Notes under the pieces: model-generated
What the model was told of the DNA's origin: nothing
What the model saw: the letters and a program-made list of their open reading frames with translations, nothing else
The model's database searches: none
Origin: Rivularia sp. MS3
GTDB lineage: Bacteria; Cyanobacteriota; Cyanobacteriia; Cyanobacteriales; Nostocaceae
Length of the DNA stretch: 64,000 nucleotides
Assembly: GCA_019192545.1 (NCBI GenBank)
Contig: JAHCMI010000012.1
Location: 84,885 to 148,884 of the forward strand
Direction of reading: 5' to 3'
In this document: positions 63,825-64,000 of the stretch, one piece after another
Position numbering within the stretch: position 1 is the stretch's first letter
Layout: each line of letters begins with the position of its first letter
Position numbers and translations under genes: made by a program

Positions 63825-64000
63825 TAAATATAAGAGTAAAAAATATTATACGTATTATTCCTTAGTTGGTTTTAAAAATCAAATTGAATCACAAAGGCTT
63901 TAACACTTATCGTTTGAGTTTTAGGATATGGTGCTGCCAGCTGAGTGGTGCGTGACGGTATCAACAAGATATTTGATTGCTTTTATAGTTTATCGTCACC
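63825..64000. other. Upstream region of the hydrolase gene, cut by window end
   Basis: AT-rich leader; no start of a further gene can be seen before the window ends. Confidence 0.4.

Overview
The window is chromosomal DNA of a cyanobacterium, most likely a filamentous heterocyst-forming type (Nostocales, Rivularia/Calothrix-like). The sequence shows low GC, scattered HIP1 octamers (GCGATCGC, e.g. near 8701, 22643, 38960, 54580) and many short tandem heptamer repeats of the CTCCTAA/GTTAGGA/CTGCTCA kind between genes. The gene set also fits: Vipp1, CAAD/CURT1, COP23, MenB/MenD for phylloquinone, GlgA, HemC, pentapeptide-repeat proteins and a giant kinase-ATPase-histidine kinase fusion. The genus is inference. 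I see no rRNA, tRNA, CRISPR array, transposase or prophage.

Layout. 1-6.4 kb: end-truncated aminotransferase, thioredoxin, the tandem membrane-remodelling pair vipp1/pspA, a SPOR-like membrane protein, a DciA-type (DUF721) protein and a Cys4 small protein. 6.7-10 kb: menD-menB, divergent from folB. 11-12.3 kb: PAS-GGDEF diguanylate cyclase preceded by 1 kb without genes. 12.9-17.4 kb: a complete carbohydrate ABC importer. 17.4-22.2 kb: patatin lipase with an unusual insertion, a PEP-CTERM-like secreted hydrolase, a DUF1349 protein and a secreted protein of unknown role. 22.5-29.7 kb: salvage and catabolism genes (rbsK-like, codA-like, two NTF2-like proteins, NUDIX, and the overlapping dgcA/dgcN-type pair). 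30.6-36.8 kb: Ser/Thr kinase with repeat-rich tail, M48 protease, COP23, DUF427. 36.9-41.6 kb: HNH protein, atypical metal-binding lipoprotein facing a CooC/ParA-like ATPase across a Fur/Zur-like palindrome, and a short topoisomerase I. 42.1-49.4 kb: small membrane protein, wecB, the 1826-aa signalling protein. 49.7-52.2 kb: FOXRED2-like flavoprotein with a haem-oxygenase-like putative di-iron enzyme. 52.7-64 kb: glgA, hemC, metallophosphoesterase, acidic protein, CAAD protein, two pentapeptide proteins, tenA inside a long inverted repeat, and an alpha/beta hydrolase.

Genes that appear to work together: the four-gene sugar importer; menD and menB; dgcA and dgcN (17-nt overlap); the di-iron/flavoprotein pair; and the divergent metal-protein/ATPase pair sharing one operator-like site. 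The most promising undescribed items are the flavoprotein plus di-iron cassette, the metal-binding protein that lacks two canonical His ligands, the patatin with a phage-structural-like insertion, and tenA between 68-bp near-perfect inverted repeats.

All calls come from reading motifs; no database search was run. Start codons were moved from the longest ORF where a Shine-Dalgarno or conserved N-terminus pointed to an inner codon.
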